DNA from: Diploscapter coronatus | Taxonomy: Eukaryota; Nematoda; Chromadorea; Rhabditida; Rhabditidae | Direction of reading: 5' to 3' | Length of the DNA stretch: 64,000 nt | Assembly: GCA_964036155.1 (NCBI GenBank) | Contig: OZ038423.1 | Location: forward strand, 50,235,249 to 50,299,248 | Shown here: piece after piece, positions 62,601-64,000 of the stretch | Layout: each line of letters starts with the position of its first letter | Position numbering within the stretch: the first letter of the stretch is position 1 | Made by a program: the position numbers and the translations under genes | Notes under the pieces: generated by a model | Seen by the model: only the letters and a program-made list of their open reading frames with translations | Databases searched by the model: none | Told to the model about the DNA's origin: nothing

Positions 62601-64000
62601 GCGACCTACTCCCTATAACTCCTTGTTATCGGACGAAAGTACTCCCTAGATTTGGTTTTGTCGTACTTATGAAACTGTTCACACTTTTGATGCGCCCCTT
62701 ATTAAAAATCATATTCTGTTCAAGATCTGTGCGCTGCATTATGCATCGAATTTTCTTGCAAATCAAAATGCCGGTCTAATTGTAAGGGAGTGCCAAAATG
62801 TGTTACGATTAAAATAACATTTCGACCACACCTTATCAGTCTGTTCACTTTCTGTCAGAGTGGATATTTTGTCGAATTTTGCCTCTGACTCATTCCACTG
62901 CACGCGTCCCTTTGCTAATCTGCGTTTTTAGTTCAAATTGGCTTAACCAAGCGATCAACACTATCACACAAAACTATCAACCATCAATTCGTCAGAATCT
63001 CTGCAAATATTCAAACATTCCGAAGATTTGCGATGCTCGTTCGCACTTGCCCGAGGGAGAATCGAGGAATGCAAGGGGTAGAAGGGGATTAGACGAAGAG
63101 GAAGAGAGGAATCGAGTGCCTGGCAGCTGACAGACAGAATGCAGAACGATCGACGGAAAGAATGATACTCGACCAACTGAACTAGCCTTAGCATACTGTA
63201 ACGAAACGAAGTATTTTCTTTCACACAAACAACGATCGTAGTCAGTAAAACGTCGAATAATTGAATAATTCTATTTCATTTCTAGATGTTTCGATTCTTC
63301 GAATTTAAGTTCTTTTCCTCAATAGCAATGAAATAAATCAATGACGAGAATGTTAGGCAATCGAAAAAGACAACACTATTTTTGGTCCCTACATTTTTAT
63401 GACTGTGAGAAGAACCAGTGAATTTTGGAATAAAGTAAAGTTCTATTACTCGATTGACGCTGCTTACTACTGTATTTGCGTATTTTCATCACCTTGCTGT
63501 TTAGCCAATTTCGTCTTTGCCTTTGAACTTTAAATAAAGAATAGTTATAATCTACTGCTGTTTGACATTTGGCAAAATAACTAGTGTAAATTTCCCGAAA
63601 AGTTCCAGCGACTCTCGCAATTCAACGAATTCATATCTAATTTACTGATTGGAAAAGCATATGCAAAAAAATTCTTCGTACCGATTGCTCACGTGGCCTG
63701 CGTCCGGACTTTTTCGGGTTGTCAAATGCAACCATTGAAGGTGTCGGTGTGAAGTCGTTCGGCAGGTAGGGCCTGAATGCGAACTAATGTGGATGCATTT
63801 TCAACTAGAATCAATTTTGATCTGATTCGATTTTTGGAAAGCTTTGGAAACTTCGAAAAATGATGACTCATGTGCTTTTTTCTAATATGGTTAGGAATTA
63901 AAAGAGAAATGCCAACAATAATTGAAAATTATGAGCAATTCAATCGATAAATGAATCGATTGGAATGGAAAGTGGAAGAGAGAAAAGTACCTGCACTGTG
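59680..64000 (-). CDS. fos-1: Fos-like AP-1 bZIP transcription factor (5' end outside window)
   Basis: Eight exons seen on the minus strand: 63991-64000 (partial), 63682-63772, 61299-61412, 60729-60794, 60506-60680, 60340-60458, 60163-60293 and 59680-59920. They are in phase for 314 codons plus stop. Before the bZIP lies a proline-containing segment with SGRRPREQ. The basic region is KRRQRNKEAAARCRQRRLDL, Fos/ATF2-like (AAARCR). The zipper continues through QVDKYREENDKKEEEIRLI and FERMQAFLLNHDCKM, close to the ILAAH..C end of Fos. The C-terminal half is Ser/Pro/Asn-rich with PNDFTPTPS-like and ITTPSRCLMNQ patches. Fos pairs with Jun at AP-1 sites. In C. elegans fos-1 acts in anchor-cell invasion. 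The 2.3-kb intron 61413-63681 could hold an internal promoter. The symbol is by similarity only. Confidence 0.82.
60087..60115. repeat. AT-only palindromic microsatellite
   Basis: Run of (TA)n, aaatatatattaaatatata and onward, in the last intron of the Fos-like gene. Simple repeat, likely unstable in length. Confidence 0.6.

Overview
The window is from a nematode, most likely a rhabditid-type worm outside Caenorhabditis. The evidence is an AT-rich background, many short GT-AG introns (often 42-60 nt), candidate spliced-leader acceptors a few bases before start codons, and gene families typical of worms: a divergent F-box protein, a GT11 fucosyltransferase, Kunitz proteins and a levamisole-type acetylcholine receptor subunit. 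The genes carry more introns (12 coding exons in HSP90, 17 in the receptor) than I would expect of Caenorhabditis orthologues. All gene models below were spliced by hand with reading phase checked at every junction. There is no RNA evidence.

Layout. 1-8 kb: the 3' end of an unknown gene, an F-box protein (+), then a B56-type PP2A regulatory subunit (-), convergent with it. 7.7-13.3 kb: a long gap rich in purine tracts, with two orphan exon-like blocks. 13.3-18.2 kb (+): two genes for secreted proteins, one Tyr/Gln-rich with a six-cysteine tail and one Met/Gly-rich. A mariner-type inverted-repeat element sits in an intron of the first. 18.4-22.2 kb (-): a secreted Kunitz / Thr-rich / Kunitz protein. 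23.4-26.6 kb (-): a ZFYVE19/ANCHR homologue (abscission checkpoint). 27.2-31.0 kb (-): HSP90, sharing a 436-bp divergent promoter with heat-shock elements with NOP53 (+, ribosome assembly, 31.5-34.3 kb). 36.4-38.8 kb (+): a type II membrane GT11 fucosyltransferase with a probable GC-AG intron.

40-64 kb: every well-supported gene is on the minus strand. In transcription order from the right these are a Fos-like bZIP factor (running off the window), a BATF/ATF3-like bZIP factor, an alpha-type nicotinic receptor subunit with a 27-nt microexon in the Cys-loop, an ATF4-like bZIP factor, and a small unknown protein. The three bZIP genes share two intron positions exactly: phase 0, 20 residues after the invariant basic-region Asn, then a 66-nt exon. 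This points to a local bZIP cluster of common origin. Two foldback elements lie in the same region.

I found no tRNA, rRNA or CRISPR. The strongest candidates for something undescribed are the bZIP cluster, the novel secreted proteins at 13.3-18.2 kb, and the possible membrane-protein exons at 11.4-12.7 kb.
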